Shown here piece by piece: positions 48,185 through 57,727 of a stretch of DNA of 64,000 nt. The position numbers and the translations under genes were made by a program. Source of the stretch: Ignavibacteria bacterium (GTDB taxonomy: Bacteria; Bacteroidota; Ignavibacteria; SZUA-365). The DNA lies in contig JADKJW010000001.1 of NCBI GenBank assembly GCA_016720835.1, positions 434,001-498,000 on the forward strand. Direction: 5' to 3'. Numbering within the stretch: position 1 is the first letter of the stretch; each line of letters starts with the position of its first letter. The notes under the pieces were generated by a model. It was not told the origin of the DNA, searched no databases, and saw nothing but the letters and a program-made list of their open reading frames with translations.

Positions 48185-48340
48185 GGCTCGGGGCAGGCTT
48201 TTCACCCCTCAGCTTCGCCCACCTGCGTCCGCCTCCGGCGGACTTCGGCGGACAGGCTCGGGGCAGGCTTTTCACCCCTCAGCTGCGCCCACCTGCGTCC
48301 GCCTCCGGCGGACTTCGGCGGACAGGCTCGGGGCAGGCTC
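48185..48340. repeat. Two and a bit tandem copies of a 70-base GC-rich palindromic repeat
   Basis: Units start at 48185, 48255 and 48325 (last one partial). The two full units differ at about one position. Each contains TCCGCCTCCGGCGGA, a short perfect stem, giving a REP-like character. The array ends directly at the stop codon of the lipoprotein gene at 48342. Confidence 0.85.
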
Positions 48341-48341
48341 C

Positions 48342-49991
48342 TTACGGTATGACGATGTCACCGAGGTCCTTGGTCTCGCCGAGATTGGGGCTCGTGACGG
48401 TGAGGACTTTCTGCTTCTGCAGGTAATACAGGCTCAGCTGGAATGTGATGTTCGGTTTCACCGAAATCGTGAAGCGTCCGGTCGCGTCGGTGGGCGCCTC
48501 GCGGTTCTGGCCGCCCGAGCCGCTGCTGCCGTAGGCGTACACCATCACGTTGGCGAGCGGCGTCCCGGTGGAGTCGACCGCGCGACCGATGACGAGCGAA
48601 CCGCCGAGATCGACCTTGATGTCGCCGACGTCAACCGTGCCGGGATTCACCGGGGTGGTCACGCTGACGGTCTTGGAATTCTTGACCGAATCGCCGTACC
48701 AGGACACTTCCAGCGTGTAGTTCGTTCCCGCCTCGCCGAAGAAGCGGAATTTGCCGTCCTTGTTCGTGCTGAGATAGTCGATCTGCTTTCCGGTGCCGTC
48801 CTTCAGCACGACGGACATGTACGAGACGGGCAGGTTGGCGTTGTCGATGACGCGTCCGATGATGGAGCAGAACTGCGCGGTATCGACCGGGACCACGATG
48901 GTGCCGATGTCCTGGACGAGTCCCGTTGCAGGAGTGGTGATGTTCTGCGGGGTGCTGGAGACGATGTAGAAGCTCGCCCAGACCTTCGCGGTGGCGGAGG
49001 ACTTGACGGCGATCTTGAAATGCCCGAGGTCGTCCGTCTGCGCGCGGGAGGAGCCCGTGTAATCCACGCCCGTGGTCTGCACGTTCGCGAAGGAGAGGGG
49101 GACGCCGTTCTTGTCGACCACCTTGCCTTCGAGGAAGGAGGTCTGATTCGGCATGTCGCAATTCCAGTTGCTGAAATGTCCGACGCTGCCGACGTAGTTG
49201 TTCCCGACCTTGGTCGCCGAACCTTCCTCGATCCACTTGCCCTGTGTTTCGTCATAGTACCAGAGGGGGATGGTCTGCGGCGCCTTCGCGCGGAGCGATG
49301 CGGGGATGGGCATGGTGATCTGCGACTGCTTGCCCGACGCGAGCTGGAGCTTCTGGGCATTGGCGCTGATCTCGACATTGATGAAGCCGAAGGACTCGAT
49401 GCCCGTCTCGGAGGCGTCCGTGCGCACGCCGGCGAATTCGCCGGGGAAGCAGCCGTAGAACTGCGCGCCGGTGGGATCGAAATACGTGGCTTTCACCAGG
49501 GCCGTGCCGACGAACGCATTGCCCTTGCTGTCGACGAGCGCGTTCGCGGGGAAGACGACGGACGCGCCGGCGACGGACACCGTGCCGCCGGCCGCGGCGT
49601 TCAGGTTCTGCTGCGTCCCGTACGGGAGCATGGATGCTTCCACGTACGTGGCGCGGCCCGAGCCGACGACGACAATCTTCTGCGTCATCGCATGGCTGCT
49701 GCTGCGGAAGGTCACGAGAACGCGTTTGCCGGCGGGCGCCTGCGCCATGTAGAATTCACCCTTCGAGTTCGTGTACGCCACGCTCGTACCGATACGGACT
49801 TCCACCCCGGCCACGCCGAAGTTCCCGGTGCTGACGACTTTTCCAGACACGACGCCTGAGGATGCCGCGCCGCCGAGTCCGCCGCCCGGATTTCCGTTCG
49901 GATCCGTGGAACTCTGGCACGATGACAGGAGGAGTGCGGCCGCAATCGCGAGAAGGACGGGAATGTTGCGCGCATTGGCGATACGTTTCAT
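48342..49991 (-). CDS. Lipoprotein with multiple carboxypeptidase-regulatory-like domains
   Basis: A 549-residue predicted lipoprotein (NIPVLLAIAAALLLSSC). The ATG at 49991 has GAGG five bases upstream; the frame is open far upstream but gives only non-homologous sequence. The body is a series of CarboxypepD_reg-like beta sandwiches: VSGKVVSTGNFGVAGVEVRI, SFLEGKVVDKNGVPLSFANV, SIIGRVIDNANLPVSYMSVV and SLVIGRAVDSTGTPLANVMV. Between the first and second is a domain ending in PLWYYDETQGKWIEEG and VGHFSNWNCD, also known from other bacterial surface proteins of this layout. Likely a structural or binding surface protein; no enzyme site is visible. Confidence 0.85.
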   Translation of the reverse strand: MKRIANARNIPVLLAIAAALLLSSCQSSTDPNGNPGGGLGGAASSGVVSGKVVSTGNFGVAGVEVRIGTSVAYTNSKGEFYMAQAPAGKRVLVTFRSSSHAMTQKIVVVGSGRATYVEASMLPYGTQQNLNAAAGGTVSVAGASVVFPANALVDSKGNAFVGTALVKATYFDPTGAQFYGCFPGEFAGVRTDASETGIESFGFINVEISANAQKLQLASGKQSQITMPIPASLRAKAPQTIPLWYYDETQGKWIEEGSATKVGNNYVGSVGHFSNWNCDMPNQTSFLEGKVVDKNGVPLSFANVQTTGVDYTGSSRAQTDDLGHFKIAVKSSATAKVWASFYIVSSTPQNITTPATGLVQDIGTIVVPVDTAQFCSIIGRVIDNANLPVSYMSVVLKDGTGKQIDYLSTNKDGKFRFFGEAGTNYTLEVSWYGDSVKNSKTVSVTTPVNPGTVDVGDIKVDLGGSLVIGRAVDSTGTPLANVMVYAYGSSGSGGQNREAPTDATGRFTISVKPNITFQLSLYYLQKQKVLTVTSPNLGETKDLGDIVIP

Positions 49992-50221
49992 GACGACCTC
50001 AATGGTTGATGGGACTCGGTGATCTATAGAACGCGAAGGAATGGACGGCGCGATACGGGAGGACAATGTCGAGAATAATCTCCTGGGATGCTTTCCGACA
50101 TCGGCCGCATGAATGGAAAGACACCTCAGCGCGCGGTTTGTTTCTCCCGGGGACGAAAGACCCGCCGTCGACGGACCACGGGCGGAGCGCCGAGCCCGGC
50201 GCCCCGCCGGGGTCATGAAAC

Positions 50222-50845
50222 CTATTTCTTCCGCGTATACGTCATCACGGCCACAGGGGCTTTCTCCCCGTAGGTCGTGACGTCGTAGATTTCGAACGTG
50301 TGTTTGTCGGCATTCACCGCGGTCATGACATACTTGACCTTCTTGTTCTTTTCGCCGGTGGTGGGTTCGTCCATGGTCCCCCACATGGTGAGGACCTTCC
50401 CGCTGGCATCAACTGTCCCCTCCATTGCGGAAATGGCCGTGCCCATGTTGTCGATCCAGGTGCCGACGAATTTCTTCTTGAAATTGTCGTACCCGTTGAT
50501 GCCGACACCCTCGAACGGCATCCCCATCATTGTTCCGGTCGCTTCCTGCTTCAGATACCGGCCACCGAGGATCATGGAGTACACCGCTGTTCCGGTGGAC
50601 ACCGACGGTTCCGATCCGGGACCGGCCATGAACCATTTCGACTCCATGTTCCAGGTTCCCGCCATCGAGGCCATCCACTTATGCGGATCTCCGGGCGTGG
50701 CGAAAGCTTCCCAACGCTTCATGATCTCCTCCTGACTGGGCATGGCAACCTTGCTCTTCTTCTTCTCCTGCGCGAAGGACTGGCTCGCGCCAGCAACGAG
50801 GAGAGAGAGGAGCACAACACACACTGTATATCGTAACCGACGCAT
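50222..50845 (-). CDS. DUF1579 family secreted protein
   Basis: A 207-residue protein with a signal peptide (LRYTVCVVLLSLLVAGASQSFA-Q) and the DUF1579 pattern: PGDPHKWMASMAGTWNMES, ILGGRYLKQEATGTMMGMPF, GINGYDNFKKKFVGTWIDN and GTISA-like MGTAISAMEGTVDASGKV. GGAGG lies five bases before the ATG at 50845. The fold is lipocalin-like in related families; function is unknown. It is preceded by a 244-base gap with no gene. Confidence 0.9.
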   Translation of the reverse strand: MRRLRYTVCVVLLSLLVAGASQSFAQEKKKSKVAMPSQEEIMKRWEAFATPGDPHKWMASMAGTWNMESKWFMAGPGSEPSVSTGTAVYSMILGGRYLKQEATGTMMGMPFEGVGINGYDNFKKKFVGTWIDNMGTAISAMEGTVDASGKVLTMWGTMDEPTTGEKNKKVKYVMTAVNADKHTFEIYDVTTYGEKAPVAVMTYTRKK

Positions 50846-51089
50846 ACGGACCTCCATAGGGAATGAGAACGGAAAACGCCGAACAGCACGCAACACTGGA
50901 CAACGCGCGCCCTTTCATCACGAACAATGAAACGGCTCACACTTCTTGTGCAGGTGCGCGCATACCGACGATGGATGCCGGAAAATACCATGCATTTTCC
51001 GAAAGCTCAACTGATTTCGGCAGATGCGCGCTTCCCTCGTTCTCGCGAGGAAGCGCCCCAGCGGCTCCCTCGGCGCCGCCGCAGGTTTT

Positions 51090-54000
51090 TTATCGGATCA
51101 CGAGATCCGTTTTCTTCAGGAGATGATCCAGGTAGCGGTTCGAGAGCTTCTCGACGATGATGTTCTGCCGCAGACGATCGTTGAGGTTTTTCCAGTCGAC
51201 CTCATCGAGCTCCTGATCCTGGAAATAGCAGGAAAAGACGAAGCTCTCCTTGCCGTTGACGGGATCGACGTGACGCTGCAGGCATTGCGCGCAAATTTCC
51301 TTCATCATGCACTGCATCGGGGAATTGATGGAGCCGATGCCGATATGACGACGCAGGTAGGGGGCGAGGACGGTATGTCGCGCATCCTTGACGGCCGCCA
51401 TCATGCGGTCCGAACCGATGGCGATGATGCGCGTGACCTTGTGCAGGGGCACGAGAATGTCGCCGAACGAACCTTCGGCGTAGGACTTGATGGCCTGCAC
51501 GATGTTGCCGCGGAAGTGACCATCCTGCGGCCGCTGCGGCACGATCTCGTCGCCGGAATCGGTGCTCCAGATCACCTGCGTCGTGGCGTCTTCGATGTCC
51601 TCGCGGCGGTAGAGGTCTTCGCCGCGCTTGTAGCCTGCGAAGTAGAGCACCTTGCAGCCGTTGTTCGAGAGCGCCTTCGCGATGGAGAAGAGCACGGCAT
51701 TGCCGAGTCCCCCGCCCGCGAGCAGGATGTGTTCGTCCGCGGGGATTTCCGTCGGCGCGCCGGTCGGGCCCATGACCACGAGCTGCTGGCCGGGTTCGAG
51801 GGACGCGCACAGACGCGATGACGTGCCCATCTCGAGCACGATGGTGCTGAGCAGCCCGTTTTCCTTGTCGACCCAGGCGCCGGTGAGGGCAAGGCCCTCC
51901 ATGGTGAGCCGCGTGCCATCCACGACGGGCGCGCTGCGCTCGTAGTTCTGCACGCGATAGAATTGCCCCGGCTGGAATTTCTCGGCGGCGGAGCGGGCCT
52001 TGACCGTCACTTCGATGATGGAGGGCGTGTAGCGCGTCAGGCCGACCACCGTGGCGAGGAGGCGGTCATCCAGATCAGTGCGCAGGGCCGACCAGCGCGC
52101 GTCTCTCGCAGTCTGGCCCGCCTTGTCCCGCGAAGCGACGTCCGCGGCGAACAGGTCCACGATGGCATGGTAGCCGTGCTTGGCCGATGCCATGGCTTTC
52201 ACCACGTTGCCGGCGTACACCGGATGATTGTCTCCGTAATACGTGATGTACTTCCCGTCGTGATGATAGGACGTGAAGAAGCCCGGCGCTTCCGCCGAGG
52301 CGGGGACGAGGGTGTCGTCATCGAACGCATGCGGCGTGAAATAGCGCGTGCGCGCATCGACGTCGAAGAAGCCGGGATATTCTCGGGCGATGATGGTGTT
52401 GGGACTGGTGCCCGCGGCCACCATGACGGAGCGCGCGGGGAGGGTGACGCGCTCGCCGGTGGCGAACCAGCGCCCTTCGCCGTCCTTCGCCTGCCGCTCG
52501 AAGACGACGGCCGCGATGCTGTCGTCGGGACCGAGTTTCGCTTCGACGGGAGAGAGGCACTCCACGAAGGAGATGCCTTCCTCGAGCGCCTTCGCGATTT
52601 CCTCGTGGTTGAGTCGGTATGCGGGAGCGTCGGTCATGGCCTTGCGATAGGCGATTCTGACGCCGCCCCAGGAGCGGAGCAGGGGCACGAAATCCGGCAG
52701 CTCGCCGGCGGATGCCGCGCGCGCACGCTCCGCGGCGATGGCTTCGGCGTGATGGAGAAATTCGTCGAGCACCGGCAATTCGTCCGGCGCGTACATGGCG
52801 CGGACCGCATCCACGCCGTCTGCCGCGGCAAGCGCAAGATAGCGCGCGCGGATTTTTTCGACCTGCACGGGGTAGTAGGCCATCAATTCCGTGGCCGTAT
52901 CCACCGCAGTCAGGCCGCCGCCGATCACGATCGCGGGGAGCTGCACCTGCAGGTTGGCGAGGGTGTCGGACTTCGCCGCGCCGGTGAGCTGCAGGGCCAT
53001 GAGGAAATCCGACGCCATGCGCATGCCGCGCGACATGTTGTTCTTCATGTCCACGATGGTCGGACGCCCGGCGCCCGTCGCGATGGCGATGTGATCGAAG
53101 CCCAGCGCCCACGCGTCGTCGATGGTGAGCGTGCCGCCGAAGCGCACGCCGCCGTAGACGTGGAAGCGGTCGCGCCGCGCGAGCGTCAGTTGCAGCAGCG
53201 TGAGGAAATTCTTGTCCCAGCGCACGGTGATGCCGTACTCCGACACGCCGCCGAAACCGCTCATGCTCCGCGCCGCGAGATCGACGGCGATGGTCGCATA
53301 CTCGCGCAAGGGTTGCGGGAAGGGGCGTCCGGCGCCGCTCAGCGCGTCGTCCGGCGGTTCGATTTTCAGGCCGTCGATGCCGACGACGCCGAAACCTTCG
53401 TTGAGCAGATAATGCGAGAGCGTGTAGCCCGCGGGGCCCATGCCGGCGACGAGGATGTTCCGACCGTTGTACGGCAATGCGTACGGACGGCGCACATTGA
53501 GCGGGTTCCAGCGCGTCAGAAGGAAGTAGACTTCGGGACCGTACGGCAGCGCCAGCACATCCGTGAGCGCGCCGGTCTCGATCTGCGGGATGTTGACCGG
53601 TTCCTGCTTCTGGTAGATGCACGCCTTCATGCAGTCGTTGCAGATGCGATGGCCGGTGCCGGGACACATCGGATTGTCGAGCATGATGATGGCGAGCGCG
53701 CCGACGGAGAGTCCCTCGTTGCGCAGCACGTGCATTTCCGAGATTTTTTCGTCGAGCGGACATCCCGCGAGCGGGATCCCGAGCGCGTTGCGTTTGAGGG
53801 CGCCGTCCTTTTCGTGCAGGCCCTTGGAGCAGGAATCGCGGTCGCGGCCATGACAAAAGACACAGTAGTCCGATTCGGCGAGGACCTCACGCGTCGAAAA
53901 TCGCGTGTCGGTGAGCGAGAAACCGTCGCGTCTGCGCAGCCGGTCCGCGGGGCCGGTCATTTCCTCGGGCAGCGCGTCGTTCGGATGCAGGACGTGGACG

Positions 54001-54863
54001 AGACGCATCGGATCGAGGTCCTCGGGGAAGCGGTACGACACCCAGTCCTTCACGTCGGGACGGCCGAGCGGGTGCTGCGCGCGCAGGAAGCACCACTGTT
54101 CGACGGTGTCCATGATCGCGGCAATGAACCTGGCGGCATCTTCCCTGTCGGCTGGCGCGGGAGCGTCGACGTGCATGGCTTCCAGCGCGGTCCTCCGCGC
54201 GAGCGCCGCGTGCAGCGCCGTCACGGTTGCGAGTTCGATCGCGTTGTCGGCGCCGTCCGGCTGGTCGCCCGTCCGGCGTTTGAACACCCATTCCAAAGCC
54301 AGCAACTGCTCGATTGCGACGGCCGTCTGCAGTTCGGGATCCGGCGCTGGAGCGGTTTCACGGTGACGGACATTCTCGGCGGCGTACACCTCATCGAGTG
54401 CGGCGAGGAGCAGGGTCGCGGAGGAATCACGCAGCGGAAAGGCGTCAAGCGCGGGCGGCGAGGACGCGAACTTTTTCCAGACGCGGCGCTGAAGAAAGTC
54501 GCGCTTGAAGCGGAGGATGGGCCGGTCGCGCTCCGCGGCATCGCGCAGTGCCTGCTGCGCCGCGGGCACGTTGAAGAGCAGGCCGAGGAAGCCGTCGATC
54601 TGCCGTCCTGCATCGACGAGAATGGCCGACAGGTCCTGCGGCGTCCACCCTTCCCCTTTCTCCGACAGGTAGCGTTCGTACGTTGACGCCACACCGGGGT
54701 CGTTGCGCGCGAGCAAGTCGCGGAAAGTCTCGAAGAGATCGGCGAGCCGCGCGGTGTTGTACAGATCCGAAAAGCGAAACCCGTCGATGCCCAGATCGAA
54801 ATCGGCATCGCCGTTCGATGCGACGGGTGTCGTTGTGGATGTATATGCGACAGGTGATTCCAT
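51090..54863 (-). CDS. Large FAD/NAD(P)-dependent Fe-S oxidoreductase (GltD-like plus PyrK-like fusion)
   Basis: A 1257-residue cytoplasmic protein. The first 320 residues are helical and unassigned. Then come cysteine clusters CVFCHGRDRDSCSKG (about 333-347) and CPLDEK, and CNDCMKACIYQ (about 407-417), likely Fe-S ligands as in glutamate-synthase small subunits. Next is an FAD/NAD(P) pair of Rossmann folds (VAGMGPAGYTLSHYLL near 474, AIVIGGGLTAVDTATE near 648). The last 300 residues resemble the ferredoxin-reductase-like PyrK/HydG electron-transfer subunit: QPGQFYRVQNY-like FQPGQFYRVQNYE, LAGGGLGNAVLFSIAKAL and a final cysteine set CMMKEICAQCLQ with CYFQD. The ATG at 54863 has AAGG upstream; the long open frame beyond it is antisense to the next gene. 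It may pass electrons between NAD(P)H and an unknown partner. Confidence 0.85.
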   Translation of the reverse strand: MESPVAYTSTTTPVASNGDADFDLGIDGFRFSDLYNTARLADLFETFRDLLARNDPGVASTYERYLSEKGEGWTPQDLSAILVDAGRQIDGFLGLLFNVPAAQQALRDAAERDRPILRFKRDFLQRRVWKKFASSPPALDAFPLRDSSATLLLAALDEVYAAENVRHRETAPAPDPELQTAVAIEQLLALEWVFKRRTGDQPDGADNAIELATVTALHAALARRTALEAMHVDAPAPADREDAARFIAAIMDTVEQWCFLRAQHPLGRPDVKDWVSYRFPEDLDPMRLVHVLHPNDALPEEMTGPADRLRRRDGFSLTDTRFSTREVLAESDYCVFCHGRDRDSCSKGLHEKDGALKRNALGIPLAGCPLDEKISEMHVLRNEGLSVGALAIIMLDNPMCPGTGHRICNDCMKACIYQKQEPVNIPQIETGALTDVLALPYGPEVYFLLTRWNPLNVRRPYALPYNGRNILVAGMGPAGYTLSHYLLNEGFGVVGIDGLKIEPPDDALSGAGRPFPQPLREYATIAVDLAARSMSGFGGVSEYGITVRWDKNFLTLLQLTLARRDRFHVYGGVRFGGTLTIDDAWALGFDHIAIATGAGRPTIVDMKNNMSRGMRMASDFLMALQLTGAAKSDTLANLQVQLPAIVIGGGLTAVDTATELMAYYPVQVEKIRARYLALAAADGVDAVRAMYAPDELPVLDEFLHHAEAIAAERARAASAGELPDFVPLLRSWGGVRIAYRKAMTDAPAYRLNHEEIAKALEEGISFVECLSPVEAKLGPDDSIAAVVFERQAKDGEGRWFATGERVTLPARSVMVAAGTSPNTIIAREYPGFFDVDARTRYFTPHAFDDDTLVPASAEAPGFFTSYHHDGKYITYYGDNHPVYAGNVVKAMASAKHGYHAIVDLFAADVASRDKAGQTARDARWSALRTDLDDRLLATVVGLTRYTPSIIEVTVKARSAAEKFQPGQFYRVQNYERSAPVVDGTRLTMEGLALTGAWVDKENGLLSTIVLEMGTSSRLCASLEPGQQLVVMGPTGAPTEIPADEHILLAGGGLGNAVLFSIAKALSNNGCKVLYFAGYKRGEDLYRREDIEDATTQVIWSTDSGDEIVPQRPQDGHFRGNIVQAIKSYAEGSFGDILVPLHKVTRIIAIGSDRMMAAVKDARHTVLAPYLRRHIGIGSINSPMQCMMKEICAQCLQRHVDPVNGKESFVFSCYFQDQELDEVDWKNLNDRLRQNIIVEKLSNRYLDHLLKKTDLVIR

Positions 54864-55061
54864 GGTCAGCCTTGCAGGTTGATCGATGCGATGGTATCCC
54901 GCCCGCTGCGGTCGATGCGCGCCGGAGGACGAGAGGTGCGTCGGTGAGGAATGGAACGCGGGAGTATAGACAAGGGCGCGGAGAAGCGCAAGCGGCGGGG
55001 ATCCGGCATCACGACGAACAATTTCGTATCGTTGTGAAACAGGACAGTCGCGGAGGTCGCC

Positions 55062-57626
55062 ATGGGTTCGCATCGCGTTTACACCGTGCTCATTTTCGCG
55101 GGCATCGCGGCCGCGGTGTCGCTCACCGGGCCGGCACACATCCCGCGGAAAAACACCGAAGGACCTCGGAGCGGGGCCCTGGAAGCGCTGCAATACTTCG
55201 CGCGCTCGCGCACGTATCCGTTGCGGGATGCGCCGGCCGGGGCGTTCGGCGCGGCGTATTTCAGACACAACGCTCCGATGTCGCGGTTCTCCGCGCAGAG
55301 CGCGCCTTCGCGCTGGACATCGCTCGGGCCGAACAACGTCGGCGGCCGCACGCTCGCGATCGCCGTGAATCCGCTGAATCCGAACACGATCTGGGCGGGA
55401 TCGGCCAGCGGCGGACTGTGGCGCTCGGAGTCGCGCGGGATCGGCGCCTCCGCGTGGGAACGCATCGAGACAGGGCATCCCGTGCTGGGCGTGAGTTCCA
55501 TCGCGATCGCGCCACACGACACCGCCATCATGTACATCGGCACCGGCGAAGTGTACGGGTATCAGCGCGCCCTGGGCGGACTCGTCGACCGCCTCACGCG
55601 CGGGAGCTTCGGCATCGGCATTCTCAAGAGCACGGACGGCGGCCGCACGTGGACGCCGTCGCTCGACTGGTCCTACGACAGCCGCGGCGGTGTATGGGAA
55701 GTACGCATCAATCCGATCGACCCGTCCATCGTCTGGGCCGCAACCACGGAAGGCACGTACCGCAGCTCCGATGCCGGCGGCACCTGGACGCGCGTGCATG
55801 ATGTGCCGATGGCGATGTCGCTCGTGCTGCATCCCTCCGATCCGTCCCGTGTCTATGTCGGTTGCGGGAATTTCGGCAGCGCGGGCGGCGGCGTGTATCG
55901 CAGCACGGACGCAGGCGGGCACTGGACGTTGCTCGCGAACGGCTTCCCCACGGTATTCTCGGGAAAGATCTCGCTCGAACTCCCGCGGAACGCGCCGGCG
56001 ACGGTCTACGCCTGCGTGGGCACCGTGACTGCGCCCGTCACAGGAACGGCCTTCTGCATCAGCCGCGACGGCGGCGACACCTGGACGATCCGTGGCGCGT
56101 CCGACATCGCGTCCTACCAGGGATGGTACTCGCATGCGGTCCTCCCGCATCCCACGGACACGACGCGCATTCTGTGCGTCGGCATCGATGCGTGGCGATC
56201 GAAAAACGCGGGTGCGAGCTTCACGAAAATTTCCGATTGGCGGGCCTCCTTCGACGGCATCGTCGAACCTGGAGAAGCGGAGGGAGATCCGAATTTCGTG
56301 CACGCGGACATCCACGCTCTGACAACCGATCCCCTGCATCCGGACGCCCTCTACCTCGCGACAGACGGCGGCATCTTTCACACCGACACGTTCGGCGACA
56401 GCTTCGAAGCCCGGAACGGCGGGTATCAAAGCAGCCAGTTCTACAACGGCGCTCCCTCGCACATGCGCGACAGCGTGCTGATCATCGGCGGACTGCAGGA
56501 CAACGGCACCGTGATCCACCGCGGAAGCCGCGCGTGGGAACGCGTGCTCGGCGGCGACGGGGCGATGAGCCTGCTTCATCCCGCGAGCACCGCGAGGCTC
56601 TACGCCTCGACGCAGTACGGCGCGCGCTACCGCAGCACCGACAACGGCGCGAGCTGGTCCCACATCCGCGATGCGGATATCACCGCGGCGTTTGTCGCGC
56701 CGTTCGCGCTCGCAGTATCGCATCCTGATATCCTGTATTCGGGAGAGCGCCTCGTCTACAAATCGACCGACGCGGGCGACACCTGGAAAGCCGTGAACGG
56801 CGGCGCGGCGCTCGACGGCGATCCGCTCCTCGCGATAGCCGTGTCGCGCTTCTCTCCCGACACGGTGTATGCAACCACCGCGCCCGGCACGAAGCGGGCG
56901 CGCGCATTCGTGTCGTTCAACGGCGGCACAAGCTGGCGCGACATCACCGGCACGCTGCCCGACCGCTTCCTCGTGGACATCGCGATGCATCCGACCGACG
57001 CGCGCACGGCATACATCACGGCATCGGGCTTCGGCAGCGGACATGTCTGGAAAACCTCGGACGCCGGCGCGAGCTGGAGCGATGCCGGGGCCGGATTGCC
57101 CGACCTTCCGACATCGGCGGTGGCGATCGATCCGGATGTTCCGAACACCGTGTACGCCGGAAACGATTACGGCGTGTATGTCTCGCGGGACGGCGGCGCC
57201 CAGTGGATGGCATGGAGCGACGGCCTGCCCTCGGCCGTGATCGCCATGGATCTTTCGGTCTCTCCCGCCAACCGGGCGCTTCGCGTGGCCACGCACGGGA
57301 ACGGCGTGTACGAACGCGCCCTGCTCGAACCGGCCATCTCCGGTGCGGATTTTCCGGCGCCGCCGCTCGCGTTCGCCTTGGAAGCACCGTACCCGCATCC
57401 TGCCGCGCGCGAAGTGCATGCGAGGCTGCGATCCGCTGCGGGGGAAACTGTGCGGTTGATCGTGTGCACGGCATCGGGGCAGCGCCACGTGGAGAAGACG
57501 ATGAGCGCGACCTCACCGGAGACCGTGCTGTCCCTGCCTGTGACGGACATGCCGCCGGGCGCGTATTTCCTCATTGCGGAAATGCGCGGCCGCCGGGTGG
57601 CGAGACCATTCATCATCGCGCGGTGA
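55062..57626 (+). CDS. Secreted Asp-box (sialidase/VPS10-like) beta-propeller protein with T9SS-like tail
   Basis: An 854-residue protein with GGAGG before the ATG at 55062 and a signal segment (YTVLIFAGIAAAVSLTGPA). At least eight Asp-box turns are visible (STDGGRTWTP, SSDAGGTWTR, STDAGGHWTL, SRDGGDTWTI, STDNGASWSH, STDAGDTWKA, TSDAGASWSD), arranged as in VPS10/sortilin or plant-type propellers. The last 80 residues have the fold pattern of a T9SS sorting domain (FALEAPYPHPAAREVHARL, MPPGAYFLIAEM), though NPF is replaced by HPA. Sialidase activity is not implied; catalytic residues are not evident. Confidence 0.86.
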   Translation: MGSHRVYTVLIFAGIAAAVSLTGPAHIPRKNTEGPRSGALEALQYFARSRTYPLRDAPAGAFGAAYFRHNAPMSRFSAQSAPSRWTSLGPNNVGGRTLAIAVNPLNPNTIWAGSASGGLWRSESRGIGASAWERIETGHPVLGVSSIAIAPHDTAIMYIGTGEVYGYQRALGGLVDRLTRGSFGIGILKSTDGGRTWTPSLDWSYDSRGGVWEVRINPIDPSIVWAATTEGTYRSSDAGGTWTRVHDVPMAMSLVLHPSDPSRVYVGCGNFGSAGGGVYRSTDAGGHWTLLANGFPTVFSGKISLELPRNAPATVYACVGTVTAPVTGTAFCISRDGGDTWTIRGASDIASYQGWYSHAVLPHPTDTTRILCVGIDAWRSKNAGASFTKISDWRASFDGIVEPGEAEGDPNFVHADIHALTTDPLHPDALYLATDGGIFHTDTFGDSFEARNGGYQSSQFYNGAPSHMRDSVLIIGGLQDNGTVIHRGSRAWERVLGGDGAMSLLHPASTARLYASTQYGARYRSTDNGASWSHIRDADITAAFVAPFALAVSHPDILYSGERLVYKSTDAGDTWKAVNGGAALDGDPLLAIAVSRFSPDTVYATTAPGTKRARAFVSFNGGTSWRDITGTLPDRFLVDIAMHPTDARTAYITASGFGSGHVWKTSDAGASWSDAGAGLPDLPTSAVAIDPDVPNTVYAGNDYGVYVSRDGGAQWMAWSDGLPSAVIAMDLSVSPANRALRVATHGNGVYERALLEPAISGADFPAPPLAFALEAPYPHPAAREVHARLRSAAGETVRLIVCTASGQRHVEKTMSATSPETVLSLPVTDMPPGAYFLIAEMRGRRVARPFIIAR

Positions 57627-57727
57627 GGTGCGAGCCGCTGTGCGGCGCGAGAAGACTCCGTGCATCCGCCCCTCCGTGTTCACGCGTACCGTGAGAGACG
57701 GCCGCGCGAGGGAAATACATTTTCCGT

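Noticed and set aside
48185..48340. 70-base repeats as CRISPR
   Set aside because: Units are contiguous and entirely repeated; no variable spacers.
49992..50384. Upstream extension of the carboxypeptidase-regulatory lipoprotein
   Set aside because: The extension would precede the lipoprotein signal by 131 residues of non-homologous sequence and overlap the end of the DUF1579 gene.
54864..57488. Open frame on the minus strand that continues the oxidoreductase gene far upstream
   Set aside because: It is antisense to the well-supported Asp-box gene at 55062-57626, has arginine- and alanine-rich shadow composition and lacks a domain; the ATG at 54863 has a Shine-Dalgarno.
55062..57626. True sialidase annotation for the Asp-box proteins
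   Set aside because: Asp-box turns alone mark propeller folds; no sialidase arginine triad or FRIP motif was seen.
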